From positions 1-64,000 of the forward strand of contig CAVFZY010000007.1 in the NCBI GenBank assembly GCA_963627135.1: a stretch of 64,000 bases of DNA, given 5' to 3'. This DNA comes from CAG-103 sp963627135 (GTDB taxonomy: Bacteria; Bacillota; Clostridia; Oscillospirales; Oscillospiraceae). The translations under genes were made by a program, and so were the position numbers. Of this stretch, positions 41,294 through 49,857 are shown piece after piece (the first letter of the stretch is position 1; each line of letters begins with the position of its first letter). A model generated the notes under the pieces. That model did no database searches, was not told the DNA's origin, and saw only the letters and a program-made list of their open reading frames with translations.

Positions 41294-42792
41294 TGAATGC
41301 TTTTGATAAACCTGTCCAATCGAATACGGAGCAGACGGGGCGCGGCTATGGTCTCGCGCAGATGCTTGACCGTGTGTGCGCGTTTCTCGATGAGCGCGTT
41401 GGTGGCGCGTCAGCGCTCATCGCCGCCTGTCAGAGTGTGGCTGACCGCTTCTGGCACAGCAAGCTGTACTTTCCGGTCTGCTTTCTGATGCTCGCGGTGT
41501 TTATGGCAGCCGGCTTCCCCGTTGTGGGCGGCGTGCTGGTCATGTCCACGCTGATCTTCCTGCTGTTGTTTTGCGACGATCTGCTGAGCATCCTGTTTCC
41601 GGTTGTGCTGCTGGCCATGGTGGGCACGGAGTTTTATGATGAGCTCTACAGCCTGCTGCGTTTCTGGTGGATCGGCCTGCTGGCCGCGGCAGCGCTGCTC
41701 GTGCACATCGGGGCCTACGCCCGCGCGCCGCGCAACGGCGGCTGTCTGCACGGCATGGTGGCCGTGTCGGTCGCAACGCTGCTCGGCGGCCTCGGCTTCA
41801 TCTCCCGCGAGGAGTATTTCTCGCCCACGGCGCTGTACTATTCTCTCGGTCTCGGCGTGGTGATGCTGCTGGTCTACCTGCTGTGCCGCAGCGAGGCGGA
41901 CTGCACGCGCGACTATGACGTCGCCGAGCGTATGCTGCAGATCCTTTATGCCGGCGGCCTGTTTACGGGCTTTGTGGTGGCGCTGTTCTACGCACGCCAC
42001 ATGCAGGAGTTCCTGCAGGATTTTGCCACGATCTATTTCAAGTACCGCAACTTCAGCGCCACGATGCTGCTCATCGCGCTGCCCGCTGCGGCGTACTTTG
42101 CCGCGCATGACCGGCGGCACTTCCTGTCGGTCGCGTTTTTGTACCTCATGATGCTCATGACCGGCTCGCGCAGCGGCCTGATCTTCGGCACGACGATGCT
42201 GCTGCTGTGCTTTGCCTATGTGTACCACTGCAACCCCGAGCGCCGTGCGGTCTATCGCCGCGTTGGGCTCATCGGCCTGATCCCGGCGGTCGCGCTGCTC
42301 ATCGTGCTCGTGCCGCGCCTGTTTGCCTCGCGTATGGTCGACGGTGCGCTCATCTCCCCGGATGACAGCCGGTACACGTTTTTCATTCAGGGTCTGCTGG
42401 ATTTCGTGAAGAATCCGCTTTTCGGCTGCGGCCTTGGTTCGATGCACAATGCGCCGATCTTCCTTGGCGTGGAGGGCAGTATCGTCTGGTACCACAACCT
42501 CATTGCGCAGATCCTCGGCAGTATGGGCCTCGTCGGCGTGGTCGGCTACGGCTGGCTGTTTTATGACCGCGTGCGTCTGCTCTGGCGCAAGCGCAGCCGC
42601 ACGACGCTGGCGTTCGCGCTGTCCTACTTTGCCATGCTGCTCATTTCCATGACGAACCCGGGTATGTTTTGCCCAATGCCGAACGCGCTGCTCATGGTGG
42701 CTATGTTTGTGGTCGTCGAGCGGCAGCCCGATACCGCTGCGGTGCCGGTCAAGATCGGCTCCGTGCGCACCCCGGAAAGGAGACTGTTCTGA
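41287..42792 (+). CDS. O-antigen ligase (Wzy/RfaL-like) family membrane protein
   Basis: A polytopic protein of about 500 residues with a dozen helices and the polymerase/ligase signature region: MTGSRSGLIFGTTMLLL, then a large loop with DDSRYTFFIQGLLDFVKNPLFGCGLGSMHN and WYHNLIAQILGSMGLVG. Members attach or polymerise lipid-linked glycans at the outer membrane face. In a Gram-positive this implies capsule or wall polysaccharide, but no other glycan genes are nearby. The start is uncertain (TTG 41284, ATG 41287 or ATG 41293); no clear Shine-Dalgarno is seen and an 11-bp duplication covers the site. Confidence 0.8.
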   Translation: MLMNAFDKPVQSNTEQTGRGYGLAQMLDRVCAFLDERVGGASALIAACQSVADRFWHSKLYFPVCFLMLAVFMAAGFPVVGGVLVMSTLIFLLLFCDDLLSILFPVVLLAMVGTEFYDELYSLLRFWWIGLLAAAALLVHIGAYARAPRNGGCLHGMVAVSVATLLGGLGFISREEYFSPTALYYSLGLGVVMLLVYLLCRSEADCTRDYDVAERMLQILYAGGLFTGFVVALFYARHMQEFLQDFATIYFKYRNFSATMLLIALPAAAYFAAHDRRHFLSVAFLYLMMLMTGSRSGLIFGTTMLLLCFAYVYHCNPERRAVYRRVGLIGLIPAVALLIVLVPRLFASRMVDGALISPDDSRYTFFIQGLLDFVKNPLFGCGLGSMHNAPIFLGVEGSIVWYHNLIAQILGSMGLVGVVGYGWLFYDRVRLLWRKRSRTTLAFALSYFAMLLISMTNPGMFCPMPNALLMVAMFVVVERQPDTAAVPVKIGSVRTPERRLF

Positions 42793-43352
42793 TGAAACGT
42801 TTTCAGCTTCTCACCACTGCGATTTTTCTGTTCTGCACGCTGCTGATCGCCGGCTGCACCGGCCGCGGCATCGAGGCGCAGGCGACCGCCGCCCCGGAGG
42901 CAACGCCGACGGCCACGACGGACGTCAAGTCCGGCATCCAGACCGGCGACAGCGAGGTCAACAAGATCCTGGCCGGCACGTGGGCGTTTGAGCGCACGGA
43001 CGCTGACAAGAAAGCGGACGACAGCAGCCTCAGCCAGATCCTGTCCGATACGGATACCGGCGAGAAAACGGCCACCGAGATCAAAGAGTCCGGTACGATC
43101 CGCGAGTTGATGTTCCGCGTCGACGGCACGGGCAGCTACACGGATGCCGACGGTGCGGCGCAGGTTTTCACGTTTGCGCTCAATGGCGACAATCTGACGC
43201 TTGCGCTCGACAACGGCACGGTGCAGATGTTCCGCTGCACGCTCGAAAACGGGCTTATGTACCTCACGCCCATGAGCAATAACGGCGCATATCAGGCCTT
43301 CACCGATGTGTTCCGCCAGACGCAGAGCACTTCCGGCGATGCAGCCAACTGA
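42792..43352 (+). CDS. Hypothetical lipoprotein
   Basis: A 186-residue lipoprotein: signal peptide ending LLIAGC, a Thr/Ala/Pro linker (ATAAPEATPTATTD), and a C-terminal domain with GTWAFERTD at its start and GTGSYTDADGAAQVFTFALNG, a lipocalin-like or DUF-type beta pattern. The ATG shares a base with the upstream stop; GGAAAGGAG precedes it. Co-transcribed with the O-antigen-ligase-like gene. Function unknown. Confidence 0.75.
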   Translation: MKRFQLLTTAIFLFCTLLIAGCTGRGIEAQATAAPEATPTATTDVKSGIQTGDSEVNKILAGTWAFERTDADKKADDSSLSQILSDTDTGEKTATEIKESGTIRELMFRVDGTGSYTDADGAAQVFTFALNGDNLTLALDNGTVQMFRCTLENGLMYLTPMSNNGAYQAFTDVFRQTQSTSGDAAN

Positions 43353-43371
43353 ATCACCCCGGATCATCCCG

Positions 43372-43401
43372 GCCGGACGCGGACAGCGTCCGGCTGTTTT
43401 T
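43372..43401 (+). terminator. Terminator after the lipoprotein gene
   Basis: GCCGGACGC and GCGTCCGGC form a 9-bp stem with a 5-nt loop, followed by TGTTTTT. Confidence 0.88.
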
Positions 43402-43453
43402 GCGTTTTCGCAGGATTTCAGAATTTTTTCAGGATTTCCGGCCCCAAACCGTG

Positions 43454-43459
43454 TATAAT
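43454..43459 (+). promoter_or_regulatory. -10 box upstream of the C39 peptidase gene
   Basis: TATAAT lies 34 bp before the start codon. No consensus -35 box is seen at the right distance, so another sigma factor or an activator may be involved. Confidence 0.45.
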
Positions 43460-43492
43460 CAGGAACATCCCCTACGGGAAAGGAGACCCGAT

Positions 43493-44284
43493 ATGTCCCG
43501 AAAGACAAGAAAACGCAGCCGCCGGCGGCTGCTCGTCATCGTGGTGCTGCTGGCACTGATCGTATTCGGCGTGTTTGCGCGCGGTCTGCTCACGAGCGGC
43601 AGGACCACGACCGAGCACGCGCAGCGCGAGCTGGATACCTATGCCGAGAAAAACGACGTCTCGCTCGACGATTATCCGGATGCGCTCGTGCAGCTCTATG
43701 CCCGCAATCCGGACGCGCGCGATTTCGTGCGCGACTACCCGAAGAAAAAGGATCTGACCCCGACGATCGACCTCAGCGGTCTTGCCGAGTCGGAGACCGT
43801 GCCGCTGCTGCTGCAGTGGGACGAGCGCTGGGGCTACCGCACATATAACGAGAGCATCATCGGCCTCGCCGGCTGCGGACCGACGTGCCTGTCCATGGTC
43901 ACGATCTACCTTACCGGCGACACGACGAAGGACCCGCTCTGGATGTGTCAATTTGCCGAGCAGCACCAGTTCAACGTGCCCGGCAGCGGCAGCAAGTGGT
44001 CGCTCATCTCCGAGGGCGGGCAGATGCTCGGTCTGGACGTGACGCAGATCCCGCTGGACAAGGACCGCATCTACCGCAATCTCGACGTCGGCAATCCGAT
44101 CATCGTGGTCGTCGGCCCCGGCGACTTCACGACCGACGGGCACTTCCTCGTCCTGACCGGGCACGATGGCGACAAGATCACGCTCAACGATCCGAACAGC
44201 CCCACGAACTCCAAAAAGAGCTGGGACTATGACACCCTCGCCGGGCAGATCCAGAGCCTCTGGGTGCTGCGCCGCGCGGGGTGA
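43493..44284 (+). CDS. C39-family (papain-like) peptidase, membrane-anchored
   Basis: A 263-residue protein with a basic N-terminus, one membrane helix (LLVIVVLLALIVFGVFARGL), a helical stretch (about 45-85) and a C39_2 domain. The catalytic Cys is in IGLAGCGPTCLSMVTIYL, the His in DGHFLVLTGHDGDKITLNDPN, with Asn or Asp following. Such proteins are extracellular Cys peptidases of unknown substrate. GGAAAGGAG precedes the ATG at 43493. Monocistronic. Confidence 0.87.
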   Translation: MSRKTRKRSRRRLLVIVVLLALIVFGVFARGLLTSGRTTTEHAQRELDTYAEKNDVSLDDYPDALVQLYARNPDARDFVRDYPKKKDLTPTIDLSGLAESETVPLLLQWDERWGYRTYNESIIGLAGCGPTCLSMVTIYLTGDTTKDPLWMCQFAEQHQFNVPGSGSKWSLISEGGQMLGLDVTQIPLDKDRIYRNLDVGNPIIVVVGPGDFTTDGHFLVLTGHDGDKITLNDPNSPTNSKKSWDYDTLAGQIQSLWVLRRAG

Positions 44285-44287
44285 TAA

Positions 44288-44323
44288 AAAAGCAGCGCCG
44301 TCCGGCCGGACGGCGCTGCTTTT
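44288..44323. terminator. Terminator after the C39 gene
   Basis: A perfect 36-bp palindrome with half-site AAAAGCAGCGCCGTCCGG, ending in four T. Confidence 0.88.
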
Positions 44324-44337
44324 GCGTGTTTCCGGGG

Positions 44338-44367
44338 TTGCGGTGTGCGGGCAGATGGGCGTATAAT
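44338..44367 (+). promoter_or_regulatory. Promoter of fumC
   Basis: TTGCGG (44338-44343), 18 bp, TATAAT (44362-44367), 37 bp before the ATG. Confidence 0.65.
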
Positions 44368-44404
44368 AGCGGCATCTGAGATTTTTGCGAAAAGAGGTTA
44401 CAGG

Positions 44405-45790
44405 ATGGAATACCGTCTGGAGCATGATACCATGGGCGAGGTGCGTGTGCCCGCCGACCGTTACTGGGGCGCGCAGACGCAGCGCAGCTTTGAAAATTTC
44501 CGCATCGGCACCGAGAAGATCCCGCCGGAGGTCATCCGTGCGTTCGCGGTCGTGAAGCTCGCGGCTGCGCGCGCCAATGCGCAGCTCGGCGTGCTCGATG
44601 CCCGCCGAGCCGGCGCGATCGAGCGCGCCTGCCACGAGATCCTCGACGGCTCGCTCGCCGGCAACTTCCCGCTCGCCGTCTGGCAGACCGGCAGCGGCAC
44701 GCAGACGAATATGAATGTCAACGAGGTCATTGCCCACCGCGCCAATGAGCTGCTGGGCGAGGCGCTCGTGCACCCGAACGACCACGTCAACTGCTCGCAG
44801 AGCTCGAACGACACGTTCCCGACGGCCATGCACGTGGCCGCCCGCGTCGCGCTTGAGGAGCAGGTGCTGCCGGCCATCGGCCGCCTGATGGCGACGCTCG
44901 ACCGCCTGAGTGCGGAGTACCGTGATGTGGTCAAGATCGGCCGCACGCACCTGCAGGATGCCGTGCCGCTCACGCTCGGGCAGGAGATCAGCGGCTGGAG
45001 CGCCATGCTCGGCCACGACCGCGACATGATCGTGCAGGCCTGCCGCGCGCTGAGCGAGCTCGCCCTCGGCGGTACGGCTGTTGGCACCGGGCTCAACGCT
45101 CCGGCGGCGTTCGGCGACCTGGCGGCGGAGGAGATCTCCGAGCTGCTGGGCTACGCCTTCCTGTCGGCGCCAAACAAGTTCCACGCGCTCACGAGCAAGG
45201 GCCAGATGGTGTTTGCGCACGGCGCGCTCAAGGCGCTGGCAGCCGATCTGATGAAGATCGCCAACGACGTGCGCTGGCTCGCTTCCGGCCCGCGCTGCGG
45301 CATCGGCGAGCTCATCATCCCGGCCAACGAGCCCGGCTCGTCCATCATGCCCGGCAAGGTCAACCCCACGCAGTGTGAGGCCGTCACAATGGTGGCCGTG
45401 CAGGTCATGGGCAACGACACGGCCATCGGCATCGCGGCGTCGCAGGGCAACTTCCAGCTCAATGTGTTCCTGCCGGTGACGATCTATAACTTCCTGCAGT
45501 CGGCGCGTTTGCTCGCCGACGCCATGGATTCGTTCGAGGCCAACTGCGTGCGCGGCATCCGGCCAAATTACGATGTCATTCAGGCACATCTGGATGCATC
45601 GCTCATGCTTGTCACGGCGCTCAACCCGCACATCGGCTATGAAAACGCGGCAAAGATCGCAAAGCACGCCCACGCCACCGGCCAGACGCTCAAGGCCGCT
45701 GCGGTGGAGCTCGGCCTGCTCACGGCCGAGGAGTTTGACGCCTGGGTGCGGCCCGAGGATATGGTGCACCCGAAACAGGAGGAGGCTTGA
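44405..45790 (+). CDS. fumC: Fumarate hydratase, class II
   Basis: A 461-residue enzyme of the aspartase/fumarase superfamily interconverting fumarate and malate. VWQTGSGTQTNMNVNEVIAHRANE, HPNDHVNCSQSSNDTFPTAMH, GRTHLQDAVPLTLGQE and the signature GSSIMPGKVNPTQCE are all present; the HPNDHVN form and overall length favour FumC over aspartase. GAGGTTACAGG precedes the ATG at 44405. The malic enzyme gene follows 2 bp later, so the pair would convert fumarate to malate to pyruvate. Confidence 0.93.
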   Translation: MEYRLEHDTMGEVRVPADRYWGAQTQRSFENFRIGTEKIPPEVIRAFAVVKLAAARANAQLGVLDARRAGAIERACHEILDGSLAGNFPLAVWQTGSGTQTNMNVNEVIAHRANELLGEALVHPNDHVNCSQSSNDTFPTAMHVAARVALEEQVLPAIGRLMATLDRLSAEYRDVVKIGRTHLQDAVPLTLGQEISGWSAMLGHDRDMIVQACRALSELALGGTAVGTGLNAPAAFGDLAAEEISELLGYAFLSAPNKFHALTSKGQMVFAHGALKALAADLMKIANDVRWLASGPRCGIGELIIPANEPGSSIMPGKVNPTQCEAVTMVAVQVMGNDTAIGIAASQGNFQLNVFLPVTIYNFLQSARLLADAMDSFEANCVRGIRPNYDVIQAHLDASLMLVTALNPHIGYENAAKIAKHAHATGQTLKAAAVELGLLTAEEFDAWVRPEDMVHPKQEEA

Positions 45791-45792
45791 CC

Positions 45793-46968
45793 ATGGATTA
45801 CGCAAAGGAATCGCTCCGGCTGCACGAGCAGTGGGGCGGCAAGATCGAAGTCAATACCCGCGTGCCGGTCTCGACCAAGGACGACCTGTCGCTCGCATAT
45901 ACGCCCGGTGTGGCCCAGCCGTGTCTGGAGATCCAGCGCGACCCCGATAAGAGCTACACGCTCACGCGCCGGCACAATCTCTGCGCCGTCATCACGGACG
46001 GTTCGGCCGTGCTCGGTCTCGGCGACATCGGGCCCGAAGCGGGCATGCCCGTTATGGAGGGCAAATGTGTGCTGTTCAAGGCGTTTGCGGATGTGGACGC
46101 CTTCCCGCTGTGCATCCGCACGAAGGACGTGGACGAGTTCGTGCGCACGGTGTACCTGCTCTCCGGCAGCTTCGGCGGCATCAATCTGGAGGATATCTCC
46201 GCACCGCGCTGCTTTGAGATCGAGCGCAAGCTCAAGCAGCTGTGCGATATCCCGGTCTTTCACGATGACCAGCACGGCACGGCCATCATCACGCTCGCGG
46301 GCCTCACGAACGCCCTGCGCGTGGTCGGAAAGCGCCTTGAGGACGTGAAGATCGTCCTGTCCGGCGCGGGCGCGGCCGCCATCTCCATCAGTAAGCTGCT
46401 GCTGCGCGCCGGCGCGCGCGACGTGACGCTCTGCGACCGGGTGGGCGCGATCTACGCCGGCCGGCCGGAGAACATGAACTGGATCAAGACCGAGATGGCC
46501 GAGGTCACGAACCTCCGCCGTCAGGCCGGCACGCTGGCCGATGTTGTCCGCGATGCAGATGTGTTCATCGGTGTGTCGCAGCCCGGTCTGCTGACCGGCG
46601 ACATGGTGCGCACCATGCACCGCGACGCTATTGTCTTTGCCTGCGCCAACCCCACGCCGGAGATCTTCCCCGACGAGGCCAAGGCTGCGGGCGCGGCCGT
46701 CGTCAGCACCGGCCGCAGCGACTATCCGAACCAGATCAACAATGTGCTGGCCTTCCCGGGCATTTTCCGCGGTGCGTTCGACGTGCGCGCGTCCGACATC
46801 AACGAGCCCATGAAGCTCGCTGCCGCGCACGCGCTCTCGGCGCTCATCACACCTGAGGAGCTGTGCACCGATTATATCATCCCCAAGGCCTTTGACCCGC
46901 GCGTCGGCCCGGCCGTGGCTGCGGCGGTCGCACAGGCCGCGCGCGAGAGCGGCGTCGCGCGCATCTGA
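45793..46968 (+). CDS. Malic enzyme
   Basis: A 391-residue NAD(P)-dependent malic enzyme decarboxylating malate to pyruvate. YTPGVAQPCLEI holds the conserved Tyr, VITDGSAVLGLGDIGP the substrate region, PVFHDDQHGTAI the metal ligands and VLSGAGAAAISI the nucleotide-binding glycines. GGAGGCTTGACC precedes the ATG. It lies 2 bp after fumC. Cofactor preference is not readable with confidence. Confidence 0.93.
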   Translation: MDYAKESLRLHEQWGGKIEVNTRVPVSTKDDLSLAYTPGVAQPCLEIQRDPDKSYTLTRRHNLCAVITDGSAVLGLGDIGPEAGMPVMEGKCVLFKAFADVDAFPLCIRTKDVDEFVRTVYLLSGSFGGINLEDISAPRCFEIERKLKQLCDIPVFHDDQHGTAIITLAGLTNALRVVGKRLEDVKIVLSGAGAAAISISKLLLRAGARDVTLCDRVGAIYAGRPENMNWIKTEMAEVTNLRRQAGTLADVVRDADVFIGVSQPGLLTGDMVRTMHRDAIVFACANPTPEIFPDEAKAAGAAVVSTGRSDYPNQINNVLAFPGIFRGAFDVRASDINEPMKLAAAHALSALITPEELCTDYIIPKAFDPRVGPAVAAAVAQAARESGVARI

Positions 46969-47001
46969 TCCTGAATTTTTCCCCCGCAAAGGAGACATCC
47001 T

Positions 47002-49380
47002 ATGGATTCCTATGAAAAATCCCTGCAGACGCTGGAACTGCCGGCCGTGCTGGCGCTGCTGGCGGCGCAGGCCGTGAGCGAAACGGCCCGTGCGCAGGCC
47101 ATGGCGCTTCGTCCGAGCGGCGACCGCGCCGTGGTGGCGACCCGCCTCGGCGAGACGAGCGCCGCCGCTTCGATGATGGTTGTCAAGGGCAGCCCGTCGT
47201 TTTCCGGCGTGAAGGACGTGCGCGCGGCGCTGCAGCGCGCGGATATGGGCGGCGCGCTCAATACGCGCGAGCTGCTGGACATCGCGGGCGTGCTGCAGGC
47301 GGCGCGCTGCGTGCGCAGCTACGGCACCGGCGAGCGGCAGGACAAGACGAGCATCGACTATCTCTTCAGCGCCCTGCAGGCCAATCGCTTTCTGGAGGAG
47401 AAGATCTTCACCTCCATCACCGGTGAGGACGAGATCGCCGACAGCGCGTCGAGCGAGCTGGCGTCCATCCGCCGACTGATCCGCGCCGCGAGCGCGCGTG
47501 TGCACGACGCGTTGCAGAAGATCATCTCCTCGCCGAGCTATGCCAAGGCGCTGCAGGAGCCGATCATCACCATGCGCTCCGAGCGCTACGTGGTGCCGGT
47601 CAAGGCGGAGCACAAGGGCGCCGTGCCCGGCCTCGTGCACGACGTGTCGGCCTCCGGCGCAACGCTGTTCATTGAGCCGATGGCCGCCGTGAAGGCAAAC
47701 AACGAGCTGCGGGAGCTGCGCGCACGCGAAAAAACTGAGATCGAGCGTATCCTCGCCGAGCTCTCGGCCGAGTGCGCCGCGCACCGGGAGGACATCTCGA
47801 GCGACTTTGACGTGCTCGTGCGCCTGGACCTCATTTTTGCCAAGGCAAAGCTCGCCTACCAGCTCGATGCGATCGCGCCGGAGCTGACGGATAAGCACCT
47901 GCAGCTGCGCCGTGCGCGTCATCCGCTCCTGCCGAAGGACACCGCCGTGCCGATCAATGTTTCGCTCGGCGGCGAATTTGACACGCTCGTCATCACCGGA
48001 CCGAACACCGGCGGCAAGACCGTCACGCTCAAGACCATCGGCCTGCTCGCCGCGATGACGCAGTGCGGCCTGCACGTCCCATGCGCCGACGGCAGCACCA
48101 TGCCGGTGTTCGACGAGATTATGGCCGATATCGGCGATGAGCAGAGCATCGAGCAGTCGCTGTCCACGTTCTCGGCGCATATGACAAATACCGTGCGCAT
48201 GCTCAAGGAGTGCGACGACCGGTCGCTGCTGCTGTTTGATGAGCTCGGCGCCGGCACGGACCCGACCGAGGGCGCGGCGCTGGCCATTGCCATCATCGAG
48301 CACGCGCGCAAGTGCGGCGCGCTTATCGCGGCCACGACGCACTATACGGAGCTCAAGGTCTACGCCACGACGCAGCCCGGCGTCATGAACGCCTCGTGCG
48401 AGTTTGACGTGGACTCTCTGCGCCCGACGTACCACCTGCTTATCGGCATCCCCGGCAAGTCCAACGCCTTTGCCATCTCCGAGCGGCTGGGTCTGCCGCA
48501 GGAGATCATCAGCGATGCGCGCAGCCGCGTCAGCACCGAGAGCGCGAGCATGGAGGCCACCATCGAAAAACTTGAGCAGGTGCGCCAGCTCATGGAGCGC
48601 GACCGCGCCGAGGCGGCACGCCAGCTGCGCGCTGCGGAGGAAAACCGCCGCAAGTCCGAGCGCCTGCAGGCAGAGCTCTCCGTCCGGCTGGAAAAGGCGG
48701 ACGAGAAGGCCCGCCGCGATGCCGAGCGCATCATCGGCGACGCCCGCCGGACGGCGGACGAGGTGATGCGCGAGCTCGATGCACTGCGTAAGATGGAAAA
48801 GACGGACGCCGACCACCACCGCGCCAACGACGCGCGTGCCGCCCTGCGCCGCAAGCTGAACGTGGCCGAGGACGCGGCCGCCGCCGCAGCGAACCCGCGT
48901 CCGCAGGAGAAAAAAGTTTCCGCCCGCCCGGTGCGCGTGGGCGACACCGTGCAGCTGCGCAAGATGGGTGATATCAAGGCGACCGTCACGGCCATCTCCG
49001 CCGACCGGACGCTGAGCCTGCGCGCGGGCATCCTGAACGTGACGGCCAGGGAGCAGGATGTGTACCTGCTCGAAAATGAAAAGCCCGAGGCGCAGAAGTT
49101 TGCCGCCGCGCACGCGGCCAGCCTGCGCAGTGTGGCCGCCGAGTCGGAGATCGACCTGCGCGGCATGGACACGATGGAGGCTGTCGCCGCGACTGAGCGC
49201 TTTCTCGACAACGCTGTCATGGCAAAACTCGAGAAGGTCACCATCATCCACGGTAAGGGAACCGGCGCACTGCGCGCCGCCGTGCAGCAGTCGCTTCGCA
49301 AAAACAAGGCGGTCAAGTCCTACCGTCTTGGCCGCTACGGCGAGGGCGAGAGCGGCGTGACCGTTGTCGAACTGAAATAA
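47002..49380 (+). CDS. mutS2: Endonuclease MutS2
   Basis: A 792-residue MutS2 protein: helical clamp and core (about 1-300), ATPase domain with Walker A TGPNTGGKTVTLKTIGLL (about 333) and DIGDEQSIEQSLSTFSAHMT, LLLFDELGAGTDPTEGAAL, a long charged coiled coil (about 515-640), and a C-terminal Smr nuclease domain (about 715-792, EIDLRGMDTMEA, IIHGKGTGALR). MutS2 suppresses recombination and in Bacillus acts on collided ribosomes. AAAGGAG precedes the ATG. Probably monocistronic. Confidence 0.95.
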   Translation: MDSYEKSLQTLELPAVLALLAAQAVSETARAQAMALRPSGDRAVVATRLGETSAAASMMVVKGSPSFSGVKDVRAALQRADMGGALNTRELLDIAGVLQAARCVRSYGTGERQDKTSIDYLFSALQANRFLEEKIFTSITGEDEIADSASSELASIRRLIRAASARVHDALQKIISSPSYAKALQEPIITMRSERYVVPVKAEHKGAVPGLVHDVSASGATLFIEPMAAVKANNELRELRAREKTEIERILAELSAECAAHREDISSDFDVLVRLDLIFAKAKLAYQLDAIAPELTDKHLQLRRARHPLLPKDTAVPINVSLGGEFDTLVITGPNTGGKTVTLKTIGLLAAMTQCGLHVPCADGSTMPVFDEIMADIGDEQSIEQSLSTFSAHMTNTVRMLKECDDRSLLLFDELGAGTDPTEGAALAIAIIEHARKCGALIAATTHYTELKVYATTQPGVMNASCEFDVDSLRPTYHLLIGIPGKSNAFAISERLGLPQEIISDARSRVSTESASMEATIEKLEQVRQLMERDRAEAARQLRAAEENRRKSERLQAELSVRLEKADEKARRDAERIIGDARRTADEVMRELDALRKMEKTDADHHRANDARAALRRKLNVAEDAAAAAANPRPQEKKVSARPVRVGDTVQLRKMGDIKATVTAISADRTLSLRAGILNVTAREQDVYLLENEKPEAQKFAAAHAASLRSVAAESEIDLRGMDTMEAVAATERFLDNAVMAKLEKVTIIHGKGTGALRAAVQQSLRKNKAVKSYRLGRYGEGESGVTVVELK

Positions 49381-49437
49381 AATCGGAAAATACCGGCGAA
49401 AGAACGCTGTGCAAAGCAACGAAAAAGTGAAAATCGG

Positions 49438-49466
49438 TTGACGATGCAGGGTGTTTTTGATAAGAT
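49438..49466 (+). promoter_or_regulatory. Promoter of the HPr gene
   Basis: TTGACG (49438-49443), 17 bp, TAAGAT (49461-49466), 35 bp upstream of the ATG. Confidence 0.65.
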
Positions 49467-49501
49467 GAGAAAAGCATAATAGTGCATAAGGAGTGGAGAA
49501 A

Positions 49502-49765
49502 ATGATCACGAAAGAAGCAGTCATCAACAACCAGGTGGGACTCCATGCACGGCCCGCGACCTTCTTCATCCAGAAGGCAAATGAATTCAAGAGCAGCATC
49601 TGGATCGAAAAAGACGAGAGACGCGTCAACGCCAAGAGTCTGCTCGGCGTTTTGTCGCTCGGCATCGTGAAGGGCACGACGGTCACACTCGTGGCGGACG
49701 GCGCCGACGAGCAGGAAGCGATCGATACCCTGACCGCACTGATCAATTCCGATTTTTCCGAGTGA
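49502..49765 (+). CDS. ptsH: HPr phosphocarrier protein
   Basis: An 87-residue HPr. His15 sits in NQVGLHARPAT, the site phosphorylated by enzyme I, and Ser46 in RVNAKSLLGVLSLGI, the regulatory site for HPr kinase. Both being present argues for true HPr rather than Crh. It passes phosphate to PTS EIIA domains and, as P-Ser-HPr, mediates carbon catabolite repression. No ptsI follows; it is monocistronic with its own promoter and terminator. AAGGAGTGGAGAAA precedes the ATG. Confidence 0.93.
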   Translation: MITKEAVINNQVGLHARPATFFIQKANEFKSSIWIEKDERRVNAKSLLGVLSLGIVKGTTVTLVADGADEQEAIDTLTALINSDFSE

Positions 49766-49784
49766 TCCCAACAACATGAAACCG

Positions 49785-49818
49785 AAACAGGGGCGTGTCT
49801 TCAGCACGCCCCTGTTTT
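49785..49818 (+). terminator. Terminator after the HPr gene
   Basis: AAACAGGGGCGTG and CACGCCCCTGTTT form a 13-bp stem with a 7-nt loop and a T run. Confidence 0.9.
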
Positions 49819-49857
49819 CCTGACCGCAGATCTTCTTCGGCACCGCAGGAGCAAGCT

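Noticed and set aside
43472..45805. A 777-codon open frame on the minus strand
   Set aside because: Antisense to the C39 peptidase and fumC genes; biased composition without domains, no ribosome binding site.
45637..49746. A 1369-codon open frame on the minus strand
   Set aside because: It lies antisense to the end of fumC, malic enzyme, mutS2 and the HPr gene, all of which have clear family motifs. Its composition is the Ala/Arg/Val/His-rich mirror of high-GC codons and shows no recognisable domain.
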